From positions 3,658,001 to 3,722,000 of the forward strand of contig OW818681.1 in the NCBI GenBank assembly GCA_942493075.1: DNA of 64,000 nt, given 5' to 3'. Shown here one piece after another: positions 54,601-62,930 of the stretch (position 1 is the stretch's first letter; the number at the start of each line of letters is the position of its first letter). The notes under the pieces were generated by a model that worked only from the letters and a program-made list of their open reading frames with translations, did not search any database and had not been told where the DNA came from. Both the position numbers and the translations under genes were made by a program. The DNA comes from JBBQYD01 sp942493075 (GTDB lineage: Bacteria; Verrucomicrobiota; Verrucomicrobiia; Limisphaerales; UBA8199).

Positions 54601-54851
54601 TGCGTCCGATTCTCATGACGTCCATCGCTTTTATCGCAGGTGTGTTTCCGCTGGTGACCTCACATGGAGCCGGCTCGGAAATGCGCCGGGCCATGGGTGT
54701 GGCCGTCTTCGCAGGAATGATCGGTGTGACGTTGTTCGGTTTGCTCCTTACCCCGGTGTTCTACGTTGTGCTGATGAAATTAGGACTTAAGAAGGCACCT
54801 GCTCCGGCTGTCGAGCCGGAGACAGGCATCAATCCCGCTACCGCACTGTGA
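51666..54851 (+). CDS. RND multidrug efflux pump, HAE-1 type
   Basis: The 1061-residue product from the ATG at 51666 starts with the family FSHFFIRRPIFAGVLSILV and SEYPEVVPPTIVVRASYPGA. It contains 12 TM segments in two halves with large periplasmic loops, the TM4 proton-relay motif GIVVDDAIVVVEN, and a late GLACKNAILIVEFAKHK. It exports drugs or toxic compounds by proton antiport as a trimer. Length and motifs match AcrB/MexB. It sits between adaptor and outer-membrane genes. Specificity cannot be inferred. Confidence 0.96.
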   Translation: MNFSHFFIRRPIFAGVLSILVFTVGLIAMFRLPISEYPEVVPPTIVVRASYPGANPKTIAETVASPLEQAVNGVENSIYMFSQATPDGVMTLTVTFKLGTDVDKAQVQVQNRVSQALPKLPEAVRRLGVNTTKQSPDLTLVVHLFSPNGRYDEVYVRNYATLQVKDVLARLPGAGEVRVFGSGDYAMRIWLNPSQLAARNLTASDVVAALREQNVEVAAGAVGQQPAKDPVAFELQINAKGRLVTPEEFSHAILKVGPHGEKTLLKDVARVELSADSYALRSLLNNKTAVALPIFQSPGANALQLSSDARRTMEELKKGFPDGLDYDVVYDPTVFVRHSITAVVHTLAEAVLLVVLVVILFLQTWRASIIPLAAVPVSLVGTFAVMLALGFSINNLSLFGLVLAIGIVVDDAIVVVENVERNIALGLSPLEASRQAMREVTGPIIATALVLCAVFVPTAFISGLTGQFYKQFAITIAISTVISAFNSLTLSPALCAVLLKAHGAPQDWFARMMQKGLGWFFRPFNRAFAWAGDRYSAAVATVLRKSAIALVVYGGLVVLTAWGFRQVPTGFVPTQDKQYLVAFTQLPDAASLDRTEAVIRRMSEIGLQQPGVKSAVAFPGLSISGFSAAPNAGIVFFALKPFEERTTEELSGPAITAALNQKFSTIQEAFVLAVPPPPVQGLGTIGGFKLYLEDRADLGYDALYQHLQTVLGKSHETPGLGNVFSTFTVNVPQLSAEIDRVKAKQQGVPLQNLFETMQVYLGSLYVNDFNRFGRTYQVIAQADAPFRDRAEDITRLKTRNATGQMVPLGALLKVTETHGPDRAMRYNGYPAAEINGSPAPGFSSGQAEALMARTLNETMPKGMTFEWTDLTYQKIIAGNTALYVYPLCILLVFLVLAAQYESFRLPLAIILIVPMCLLFAMAGVWLAKSDNNIFTQIGLIVLVGLACKNAILIVEFAKHKQDEGLSPFKAAIEASRLRLRPILMTSIAFIAGVFPLVTSHGAGSEMRRAMGVAVFAGMIGVTLFGLLLTPVFYVVLMKLGLKKAPAPAVEPETGINPATAL

Positions 54852-54853
54852 CA

Positions 54854-56314
54854 ATGAAGACTGTACTTTTCACCCTGGCTGCCTTGGTTTTCACGCCTTT
54901 CCTGGTGTGGGCTGGAATTCTCACGGTGGGTCCTGATTATCATGCTCCCACCAATCAGCCTCCCGCAGCGTACAAAGAGGTCGAGCATGGAAATTGGAAA
55001 GAGGGGAGGCCGTTGGATACGGTGGCGAAAGGTAACTGGTGGGAGATCTTTGGCGATCCGATGCTGAACAGTCTGGAGGATCGTGCCCTGCGCGAGAACC
55101 AGAGCCTAAAAGCCTCCGTTGCACGCGTCCAACAGGCACGAGCCGTGGCCCGGGTGGCCCGGGCAGATTTGCTCCCCTCGTTGAGCCTGGCACCCAGCTA
55201 TTCGCGCCAGCGCTATTCCGAAAACCAGGTGCCCGGGTTCGGTGGAGTCACCGCCGACACCTTCAGCACCCCGGTTGATCTCAGCTATGAGGTTGATCTT
55301 TGGGGCCGAGTTCGCCGTGGGTTCGAAAGCGCACGATCTGAAGCCCAGGCAAGCTTGGCCGATCATTATAATGTGCTTCTTGCGCTCCAAGCCGATGTAG
55401 CACAGAACTACTTCAAACTGCGAGCACTCGACCTCGAGATTGGGCAGCTTGAAGCTACCGTGGGACTTCGCCACGAGCAGGTCCGGCTGGTTCGAAGCCG
55501 ACTGGAGGGAGGCATTGGAAACGAGCTGGATATTGCTCGCGCCGAAACCGAACTAGCGACAACCCAGTCCGAGACGGCGGCCCTCGCGCGGCAACGCAGC
55601 GAATTGGAGAACGCCCTTGCGATCTTGTTGGGCGAAAACCCTTCCGTCTTCAAATTGTCGTCAGTGGCGAACTGGAGTCCAATGCCTCCAAACGTCCCGG
55701 CGGGGCTGCCCTCGGATCTACTGGAACGACGACCGGATGTATCGCAGGCGGAAAGACGCTTAGCCGCTGCCAACGCCCGGATCGGCGTGGCGAAGGCCGC
55801 CTTCTTTCCTGTGTTGAGCCTGACAGCGAGCGGCGGTTATCTGAGCGCGGAAGCTGAAACGCTCTTCAATTGGAGCAGTCACACCTGGTCACTGGGGCCC
55901 AGCCTATCGCTTCCCATCTTTTCTGGAGGACGTAACAAGGCCAATTACCGCAGATCGCAGGCGGCATTCGCCGAGCAGGCGGCTGTCTTTCGCGAGCAAG
56001 TATTGCGTGCGTTTGGGGACGTTGAAAACAGTCTGGCTGCCATTCGCTATTTGTCTGAGCAGTTCACGGCACAGGAACGAGCGACCAGCCATTCTCAACG
56101 GGCGGCTGACTTCGCAACCCAGCGCTATCAGTCCGGCATCGTCGGCTATCTGGAAGTCGTGGACGCCAACCGGGAAGCATTGCAGGCCCAGCGTGGATCC
56201 GCGCGCCTGGTCGGACAAAGGCTTAACGCCACGGTGCAACTTATCAAAGCTCTCGGCGGAGGCTGGGAGACTCATCTTCTGGTCACCTCCACTAAATCAA
56301 AGAAGCGGACTTAA
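54854..56314 (+). CDS. Outer-membrane efflux channel (NodT/OprM type)
   Basis: The 486-residue protein starts 2 bases after the pump stop (ATG at 54854; a GTG at 54848 would overlap). It matches NodT-type channels: TVGPDYHAP, WWEIFGDPMLNSLEDRALRENQSLK, YEVDLWGRVRRGFES, ERRPDVSQAERRLAAANARIGVAKAAFFP and the second repeat QRYQSGIVGYLEVVDANREAL. Two outer-membrane-factor repeats are expected. Unusually, the signal peptide ends in AGILTVGPDY, with no lipobox Cys where most NodT proteins have one, so it seems not to be lipidated. Confidence 0.93.
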   Translation: MKTVLFTLAALVFTPFLVWAGILTVGPDYHAPTNQPPAAYKEVEHGNWKEGRPLDTVAKGNWWEIFGDPMLNSLEDRALRENQSLKASVARVQQARAVARVARADLLPSLSLAPSYSRQRYSENQVPGFGGVTADTFSTPVDLSYEVDLWGRVRRGFESARSEAQASLADHYNVLLALQADVAQNYFKLRALDLEIGQLEATVGLRHEQVRLVRSRLEGGIGNELDIARAETELATTQSETAALARQRSELENALAILLGENPSVFKLSSVANWSPMPPNVPAGLPSDLLERRPDVSQAERRLAAANARIGVAKAAFFPVLSLTASGGYLSAEAETLFNWSSHTWSLGPSLSLPIFSGGRNKANYRRSQAAFAEQAAVFREQVLRAFGDVENSLAAIRYLSEQFTAQERATSHSQRAADFATQRYQSGIVGYLEVVDANREALQAQRGSARLVGQRLNATVQLIKALGGGWETHLLVTSTKSKKRT

Positions 56315-56336
56315 CCGCCTTTTGGGAAGAAGGATT

Positions 56337-56819
56337 ATGAAAGAACGAATCACACTTCGATTCAACTCGCCTGTCTATGCAGCCATGCTTGGACTGGAAA
56401 AATGCGTCAACAACTTCGACGGGCTCGACAGCTCCTTGCTGCACCTGGTCAAAATGCGCGCCTCGCAGATCAATGGATGCGCGTATTGTCTGGATATGCA
56501 TTCCAAGGACGCACGGGCTGAAGGTGAGACTGAGCAGCGCCTGTATTGTTTGCCGGCATGGCGCGAAACAGATTTCTATACGGAGCGTGAACGCGCCGCA
56601 CTGGCATGGACCGAGGCGGTCACAAGCATCTCGACGCAGCATGTCTCGGATGAACTATTCCAGGAGGCGCGAAAGCATTTCTCGGAGGACGAGTTGGCGC
56701 ACCTAACCCTGGCGGTCGTTGCGATCAATGGCTGGAACCGCTTTGCCATCGCATTCCACAAGGAAGCCGGAACCTACGCACCCTCGGCCCGGAGAGTTCG
56801 TGAGCCGGTTCAAGCCTGA
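56337..56819 (+). CDS. AhpD-like carboxymuconolactone decarboxylase family protein
   Basis: From the ATG at 56337, with GAAGAAGGA upstream, the product is 160 residues. It has the AhpD core with the redox motif CAYCLDMHSKDA (Cys pair and His at about 47-54), and an all-helical fold is expected. Family members reduce peroxides or act as decarboxylases. It lies 22 bases after the efflux channel gene and may be co-transcribed. Its link to efflux is plausible (oxidant or toxin response) but unproven. Confidence 0.88.
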   Translation: MKERITLRFNSPVYAAMLGLEKCVNNFDGLDSSLLHLVKMRASQINGCAYCLDMHSKDARAEGETEQRLYCLPAWRETDFYTERERAALAWTEAVTSISTQHVSDELFQEARKHFSEDELAHLTLAVVAINGWNRFAIAFHKEAGTYAPSARRVREPVQA

Positions 56820-56880
56820 GGAAACATCGCAGTCCGCCGCGCCGGGCGCTGGAGGTTCACGCCAGCGTCCAGCCAGCGTT

Positions 56881-58575
56881 CTACTTTTCTGCGATTGGCG
56901 CCATCAGGGTGTGGTTCAAACTCAGGATTGTGCGATTGTTATCCACCCCCGATTTCTTGAATCCCTGAAATTTCTCGATTTCCTCGGGGCTTAAAAACGA
57001 AGTCCCGCGCTCTGCCACCGCCTGGTAAATCGTTTCAAGCAGCTTCACGCTCCGCTCAGCGTCCTGCTCGAAAGCGATGTTCCTAAAGTTTAATGTTGGC
57101 ACGAGCTGGTAATCGGCAGGCAGCCCTGCCGCGGCAATAGCCTTCTCTGCTTCCTCCTGCAACAACTGCTCCAACTGCTTGGCTTTTTCCGCCTTCCCCT
57201 CCTCCGCCCCGGTGAGCTGACCTCTAAACTGTTCCACCGTTAGCCGGCTGAGTATTTTCTTCGTATACTCCTGGTAATCCTCCACAGCCTCAGTTCCAAG
57301 CAAGCTGGCGACCTGCTGCTGCAGAGCCGCCTCCTGAGCCTTGAATACGCCATCCGCCTGTTCCGGTGTCAGTTTATCACGCAACACGGTTGTAACGTTT
57401 CCCACATTCAGCATGATGTGGTCCGCAAGAATATCATTGAGCTGTTCTGTCTGCTCGGGATTGAGTTTTTGATTCTTACAAAATCCACGATAGACGATTC
57501 CCATTCCCATCTTCTGCTGGTCGCGTAAAAGCTTTGTGGCTTTAGGATCAGAAGTCAGCTTGCTGACTGCGCTGCTTGATCCCATGGCCACGTTTTCCTG
57601 GCGCAACCGGCCAACCTCACCACGCAGTTTCAGCACCTCTCCCGGGTTTTTCTTCAATGTGGAATTCTCAGCGAGAAGTGCAGCCACAGCATTGGTCGCC
57701 TTGTCGCGTTCGCTCTGGAGCTGCTGCACCTGATTGCTCAACCCGGCGTGTTGCTCATGAGCGATCCGCAGTTCTTGAACTTCGTGACGCAAGTCCGCTG
57801 CTTGTTTGGTCTGATAGACACCGGTCAAAACGGCCCCGGACACCACTGTTCCAATCACTACCTTTTGTAGAGTTGTCATAACTATTGCCTTGCTGGCAGC
57901 CATAATGGCTGGTGTTGATAAACATGCTGACGCCGCCACCGCAGTTATCGAACCGGTGACAACCGCCATACTCAGGCCGGCTGGCGCCGCCTGGATGGCT
58001 TGGGTTGAAAGCAGCGCAGCCAATGCACTGGTCCCGACAGATACTTGCCGCTTCGAACAGAACTCCCGCAAGCGCTCCAGTGCCCGGCTCACCCGCTTTT
58101 GCGCAGCATCTTCATTGATCCCAATCGCTTCTCCGACTTCCCTCAACGATTTGTTCTCAAAGAAACGGAGAATGATGGCTGTGCGATCACTCTCGTCGAG
58201 GGTATGCATCGCCTCGTCGAGCAACGGTTCGATTTGCGTCCATTCCGCGCAATCTTGATGAAGTTCACTCATCTGAAATGCAATTTGTTCCCGTGCCTGC
58301 CTTCGCGCTTCCCGTCGCACCAGATCGATGGCTGCCAATCGTGTGACATGATAAAGCCACGCGCTCAGTACTGTGCCGGGCTTTAGCGTCGAAGCTTTCT
58401 GGGCAAGGTTGGTGAAGACCGTTTGGCAGACCTCCTCGGCCAGTTCTCGCGAGCGGACCTGCCGCAGCGCCGCCGAATACACGAGGTCCAAGTGCCGGTT
58501 TACCAGGGCCGTGAACGCGTCTTGCGACTGTTCGCGCGTGAATAGCCCAAGCAGATCCAGATCGTTCTCCGTCAT
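56881..58575 (-). CDS. ECF sigma factor with long membrane-anchored C-terminal part
   Basis: The first ~190 of 564 residues are a complete ECF sigma factor: region 2 (FTALVNRHLDLVYSAALRQV, AWLYHVTRLAAIDLVRRE) and region 4 (LDESDRTAIILRFFENKSLREVGEAIGINEDAAQKRVSRAL). Hydrophobic stretches follow at about 200-235 and 243-258 (VVIGTVVSGAVLTGV), then a coiled coil (about 262-320), then a ~230-residue alpha-helical tail. This is not a classic ECF, which ends near residue 190. Similar fusions occur in Verrucomicrobiota. The tail may sense or anchor the sigma factor, in place of a separate anti-sigma. It is divergent from mnmE. Confidence 0.88.
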   Translation of the reverse strand: MTENDLDLLGLFTREQSQDAFTALVNRHLDLVYSAALRQVRSRELAEEVCQTVFTNLAQKASTLKPGTVLSAWLYHVTRLAAIDLVRREARRQAREQIAFQMSELHQDCAEWTQIEPLLDEAMHTLDESDRTAIILRFFENKSLREVGEAIGINEDAAQKRVSRALERLREFCSKRQVSVGTSALAALLSTQAIQAAPAGLSMAVVTGSITAVAASACLSTPAIMAASKAIVMTTLQKVVIGTVVSGAVLTGVYQTKQAADLRHEVQELRIAHEQHAGLSNQVQQLQSERDKATNAVAALLAENSTLKKNPGEVLKLRGEVGRLRQENVAMGSSSAVSKLTSDPKATKLLRDQQKMGMGIVYRGFCKNQKLNPEQTEQLNDILADHIMLNVGNVTTVLRDKLTPEQADGVFKAQEAALQQQVASLLGTEAVEDYQEYTKKILSRLTVEQFRGQLTGAEEGKAEKAKQLEQLLQEEAEKAIAAAGLPADYQLVPTLNFRNIAFEQDAERSVKLLETIYQAVAERGTSFLSPEEIEKFQGFKKSGVDNNRTILSLNHTLMAPIAEK

Positions 58576-58675
58576 TACATCAGAATACCGTCACCGCCCC
58601 CGGAATTCCGACAATCTTTTTTCACCCCAGCCAGTTCCACTTGGCAAACCTTCCAACCTCACCTACAAGTGATCC

Positions 58676-60031
58676 ATGCTTGAGGACACCATTGCGGCCA
58701 TTGCGACTCCGATCGGCGAGGGTGGGTTGGCGGTCATCCGCCTTTCCGGCCCCGCCGCGTTGCATGTTGCAGACCAATGTTTTGTATCCGCAGCGGTCTC
58801 ACCTAAGCCCCTCAGCGAAGTGCCTTCCCATACGCTTCATTTCGGACGAATCATCCAAAGCGGCCGGGTGATTGACGAAGTTATGGCCGCAGTCATGCGC
58901 GCCCCGCGCACTTTTACCAGGGAGGATGTGGTTGAGATCTCCTGTCATGGTGGTGTGCTTCCCGCTAAACTCATTCTAGACGCTCTTTTGGGCGCTGGTG
59001 CGCGACTGGCCCATCCAGGTGAGTTTACCCGGCGCGCCTTTCTAAACGGGCGAATCGATCTGGCCCAGGCCGAAGCTGTTGCCGATATCATCCACGCACG
59101 CACAGAATTGTCCCTCCAGGCAGCAACCGAGCAGTTGGCTGGCAGGCTCTCGAAAAAGATCAATCTCCTCCGGGACCAGGTAATGGATGTTTTGGCACAT
59201 GTCGAAGCTCACATCGATTTTCCCGAAGAAGACATAGCGCCGAACACCCGAGAGGAAATCGTCCGGCGGTTGCGCGAGGGGCTGGAGTTCGTGCGGCAAC
59301 TCATCCAAGGGGCGACTGAAGGACAGGTGCTCCGTCAGGGGGTCCGAGCCGCGATCGTGGGCCGTCCGAATGCGGGTAAATCCAGCTTGCTGAACCAACT
59401 TCTGGGACGGGATCGCGCAATCGTTTCTGCCATCCCCGGAACCACGCGAGATACGATTGAAGAGACCGCGAACATCCGCGGACTACCCGTGATTTTTATT
59501 GATACCGCCGGGCTCCGGGATGCCCAGGATAGCCTTGAACAGGAGGGCATTCGGCGCAGTCATCGATCCCTGCAATCCGCAGAAATCATCATCCACGTTT
59601 TGGATGCGGCATGTGTAACGGATCACGAAAAACTGCCGGAGATTCCCGCGACTCGCAAAATCATTGTGCGGAATAAGATAGATTTGTTAGCTTCTCCATG
59701 TCCACCCGCGCAGGAATCTACGCTCGACGTCTCCTGTGTCACGGGGGAAGGCATTGAAGCATTAAAGGATCGTATCCGCGACACCGTTTGGAGCGGCCGA
59801 ATCAAGGCGGACATGGCCGAGGCGATGATCAACTCGCGTCACCGGGATGGGTTGATCCGGGCCAGTCAGGCATTAGAGCAGAGTGCGACAGCGTTGGAGC
59901 AGGCTACGCCGCTGGAAATGGCGGCGATGGACCTCCGAATTGCAGCGGATTCCATAGGGGAAATCGTCGGTAAAACCACTACCGAAGACCTCTTGGATCG
60001 CATCTTTAGTCAGTTTTGCATTGGCAAGTAA
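58676..60031 (+). CDS. mnmE: tRNA modification GTPase MnmE
   Basis: The 451-residue protein starts with the folate-binding domain (DTIAAIATPIGEGGLAVIRLSG, ISCHGG, GEFTRRAFLNGRIDLAQAEAV), has a helical domain with an inserted G domain (GRPNAGKSSLLN, DTAGLRD, NKIDL), and ends FSQFCIGK, the C-terminal motif with the functional Cys. With MnmG it modifies the wobble uridine of certain tRNAs. All motifs are intact. mnmG and rnpA, frequent neighbours, are not here. Confidence 0.97.
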   Translation: MLEDTIAAIATPIGEGGLAVIRLSGPAALHVADQCFVSAAVSPKPLSEVPSHTLHFGRIIQSGRVIDEVMAAVMRAPRTFTREDVVEISCHGGVLPAKLILDALLGAGARLAHPGEFTRRAFLNGRIDLAQAEAVADIIHARTELSLQAATEQLAGRLSKKINLLRDQVMDVLAHVEAHIDFPEEDIAPNTREEIVRRLREGLEFVRQLIQGATEGQVLRQGVRAAIVGRPNAGKSSLLNQLLGRDRAIVSAIPGTTRDTIEETANIRGLPVIFIDTAGLRDAQDSLEQEGIRRSHRSLQSAEIIIHVLDAACVTDHEKLPEIPATRKIIVRNKIDLLASPCPPAQESTLDVSCVTGEGIEALKDRIRDTVWSGRIKADMAEAMINSRHRDGLIRASQALEQSATALEQATPLEMAAMDLRIAADSIGEIVGKTTTEDLLDRIFSQFCIGK

Positions 60032-60131
60032 CGAGGGAAGTGCTTTGACACGCAAAGGCGTTTGGGCCAACTTCCGACCGATTGCGGGTATTGGCAATCC
60101 CTCCCGCACCTGATACAAGGACAACTTTTAA

Positions 60132-62918
60132 ATGGGTAAGTCACTGATAATTGCAGAGAAACCGTCCGTCGCGAATGATATAGCCCGAGCGCTAGGCGGT
60201 TTCAAAACGTCGGATGGATATGCGGAGAACGATCATTATGTGATCGCTTCAGCCGTGGGCCATCTGTTGGAACTGGCCGTCCCTGAGGGTGTCGAACCCA
60301 AGAAGGGCAAGTGGTCGTTTGCCAGCCTGCCGGTGATTCCACCCCACTTCGAACTCCAGCCTCTGGAGAAGACTCAAGCCAAGCTCAAGCTCCTGGCAAA
60401 GTTGGTTAAGCGCAAGGATGTGGACGGGCTCATCAACGCATGCGACGCAGGCCGCGAGGGCGAGCTCATCTTTCGTAACATCGTCCGGTTTACGAAAGCA
60501 AAGCAGCCCATCAAACGGCTCTGGCTGCAATCCATGACCCCGACCGCCATTCGCGATGGCTTCACCCGCCTTCGCGATGACCAGGACATGCTGCCCCTGG
60601 CTGATGCTGCCATTTCTCGTTCCGAAGCCGACTGGCTCGTGGGCATCAATGGCACCCGTGCCATGACGGCGTTCAATTCCAAATCCGGCGGCTTCTTTAA
60701 GACGACGGTTGGCCGCGTGCAAACCCCGACGCTTGCCGTCGTGGTCGAGCGGGAACACAAAGTCCGCATCCACAAGCCAAAGGACTATTGGGAACTCAAC
60801 GCCACTTTTGGCGCGCAAGCTGGAAATTATCCTGGACGCTGGTTCGACGAGAAATTCGTCAAACCGGAGAAGGATACCGATGTTGACGCCAAGCCAGAAC
60901 GGATCTGGAGCGTGCAGCAGGCTGAAAGCATTCGCAACAAATGCCTGGGCAAGCCAGGGATTGTGGAGAAAGAGGAGTCGAAACCGAGCACACAGCTCTC
61001 TCCCCTGCTCTTCGATTTGACCAGCTTGCAGCGAGAGGCCAATGGTCGGTTCGGTTTTAGCGCATCAACGACGCTCAAGATTGCCCAGGCACTCTATGAA
61101 CGGCACAAGGTTCTCACGTATCCGAGAACGGACTCCCGGGCGCTGCCTGAGGATTACCAGGCAACGGTCAAAAACACCCTGGCTACGCTGTCTCAAACGG
61201 GCTACTCGCAGTTTGCTGATACGATTCTGAACCAAGGCTGGGTGCGTCCGAACAAGCGGATCTTTAACAACGCCAAGGTATCTGATCACTTTGCCATCAT
61301 TCCTACGACGGAAACGCCAAGGAATCTTTCAGAAGTAGAACAGAAGGTTTACGATTTCGTTACCAGGCGATTCCTGGCGGTTTTCTACCCGGCAGCCGAG
61401 TTTCTTGAAACGAATCGGGTGACCCGAGTCGAAGGTGAACCCTTCAAGAGCACAGGTAAAGTGCTGCAATCTCCCGGCTGGCTGACCGTCTATGGGAAGG
61501 AAGCACAGACAGACGACACACCTACTTTGACACCAGTCAAAACCGGTGAAAGCGTCAAGACGGAGGCTATCGATTTGAAAGCCAGCCAAACCAAGCCGCC
61601 ACCGCGCTTTACCGAAGCGACGCTGCTCAGTGCAATGGAGGGCGCAGGCAAACTCGTGGAGGACGAGGATTTGAGGGAAGCGATGAGCGAGAAAGGCCTC
61701 GGCACACCTGCCACTCGTGCTGCGATTATCGAGGGCCTGATCTCCGAGGAATACATGGTGCGGCAGGGCAAAGAATTGCAGGCCACCGCCAAGGCTTTCT
61801 CATTGATGGAATTGTTGAACGGCTTGAGTATAGCGGAACTGACGAAACCGGAGCTCACGGGAGATTGGGAGTTTCAGTTGCGGCAGGTTCAGAGAAAACT
61901 CAAGAGCCGCACAGAGTTCATGCAAGGCATCCAGGATCTCACACGTCGTATCGTAGCGGCTGCGAAACAGTTCGAGCATGACACGATTCCGGGCGATTTC
62001 GGCGTGCTCAAGGTCCCCTGCCCGAAATGCGGAGGTGAAGTGCATGAACGCTATCGCGAGTTCAAATGCGTAAACGATAAGTGTGATTTCTCCGTCCGGA
62101 AGACGCTCTCGGGCCGCATTTTTGATTACAGCGAGATTGAACAATTGATCCGCGAACGCCAGATCGGACCGCTCCAGGGTTTCCGCAGCAAGTTGGGACG
62201 TCCCTTTGCCGCTGTCATCAAGCTTACTCCCGAGTACAAGCTCGAATTTGATTTTGGTGAAGATCAAAAAGGCGAGAAAGCCCAGGAGATGGATTTCTCC
62301 GGCCAGGAACCGCTGGGCACCTGCCCCAAATGCAAAGCCCGGGTCTTTGAAGGTTCCATGAACTACATCTGTGAGAAGGGGGATTTCAAGACGGGCAAAA
62401 TCATTTTGCAGCGTCCGATTGAGAAAGAGCAGGTTCAGAAGCTTCTGGCCAGCGGGAAGACCGATCTGCTGGATAAGTTCATCTCCAAGAAGGGGCGTCC
62501 CTTCAAGGCTTACCTGGTTTTGAACGAGAAAGGCGTCGGTTTCGAGTTTGAGCCACGGGTTGCGCGTCCTGGTGCCAAGACCAAGAACGCGGCTCCGAAG
62601 GAGAAGATCGATTTCACCGGGCTCAAACCTTTTGCCAAGTGCCCGAAATGCGGCGGGAGCATCTACGAGACGGAGACCGGATATTATTGCGAGAATTCCC
62701 AGAACGATACGCGTCCGTGCCGCATTACCCTGCCGAAGGTGCGTTGCGAACGAGCGATTGAACCCGAACAGGCCAAGAAACTCTTCACCGAGAAACGAAC
62801 AGATTTGCTCACGAATTTCAAATCACGCACGGGCAAGCCTTTCTCCGCTCACCTGGTCGTAGAGAAAGGCAAAATCGGTTTTGAGTTCGGATTCGGCGAC
62901 GATTTAGGCGGCAATTAA
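60132..62918 (+). CDS. topB: DNA topoisomerase III with three C-terminal zinc-ribbon repeats
   Basis: The 928-residue protein starts with the Toprim domain (SLIIAEKPSVANDIARALGG, DAGREGELIF) and continues through the type IA core with the active-site Tyr in LTYPRTDSRALPEDY, about residue 332. After about 635 come three repeats, each a CPKC-type zinc ribbon plus a segment ending in a GRPF/GKPF motif (GRPFAAVIKL, GRPFKAYLVL, GKPFSAHLVV). E. coli TopB has 653 residues, so the tail is the main addition. It relaxes negatively supercoiled DNA and can decatenate. It is 12 bases upstream of the recombinase gene. Confidence 0.95.
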   Translation: MGKSLIIAEKPSVANDIARALGGFKTSDGYAENDHYVIASAVGHLLELAVPEGVEPKKGKWSFASLPVIPPHFELQPLEKTQAKLKLLAKLVKRKDVDGLINACDAGREGELIFRNIVRFTKAKQPIKRLWLQSMTPTAIRDGFTRLRDDQDMLPLADAAISRSEADWLVGINGTRAMTAFNSKSGGFFKTTVGRVQTPTLAVVVEREHKVRIHKPKDYWELNATFGAQAGNYPGRWFDEKFVKPEKDTDVDAKPERIWSVQQAESIRNKCLGKPGIVEKEESKPSTQLSPLLFDLTSLQREANGRFGFSASTTLKIAQALYERHKVLTYPRTDSRALPEDYQATVKNTLATLSQTGYSQFADTILNQGWVRPNKRIFNNAKVSDHFAIIPTTETPRNLSEVEQKVYDFVTRRFLAVFYPAAEFLETNRVTRVEGEPFKSTGKVLQSPGWLTVYGKEAQTDDTPTLTPVKTGESVKTEAIDLKASQTKPPPRFTEATLLSAMEGAGKLVEDEDLREAMSEKGLGTPATRAAIIEGLISEEYMVRQGKELQATAKAFSLMELLNGLSIAELTKPELTGDWEFQLRQVQRKLKSRTEFMQGIQDLTRRIVAAAKQFEHDTIPGDFGVLKVPCPKCGGEVHERYREFKCVNDKCDFSVRKTLSGRIFDYSEIEQLIRERQIGPLQGFRSKLGRPFAAVIKLTPEYKLEFDFGEDQKGEKAQEMDFSGQEPLGTCPKCKARVFEGSMNYICEKGDFKTGKIILQRPIEKEQVQKLLASGKTDLLDKFISKKGRPFKAYLVLNEKGVGFEFEPRVARPGAKTKNAAPKEKIDFTGLKPFAKCPKCGGSIYETETGYYCENSQNDTRPCRITLPKVRCERAIEPEQAKKLFTEKRTDLLTNFKSRTGKPFSAHLVVEKGKIGFEFGFGDDLGGN

Positions 62919-62930
62919 TCGCGCTGCCCT

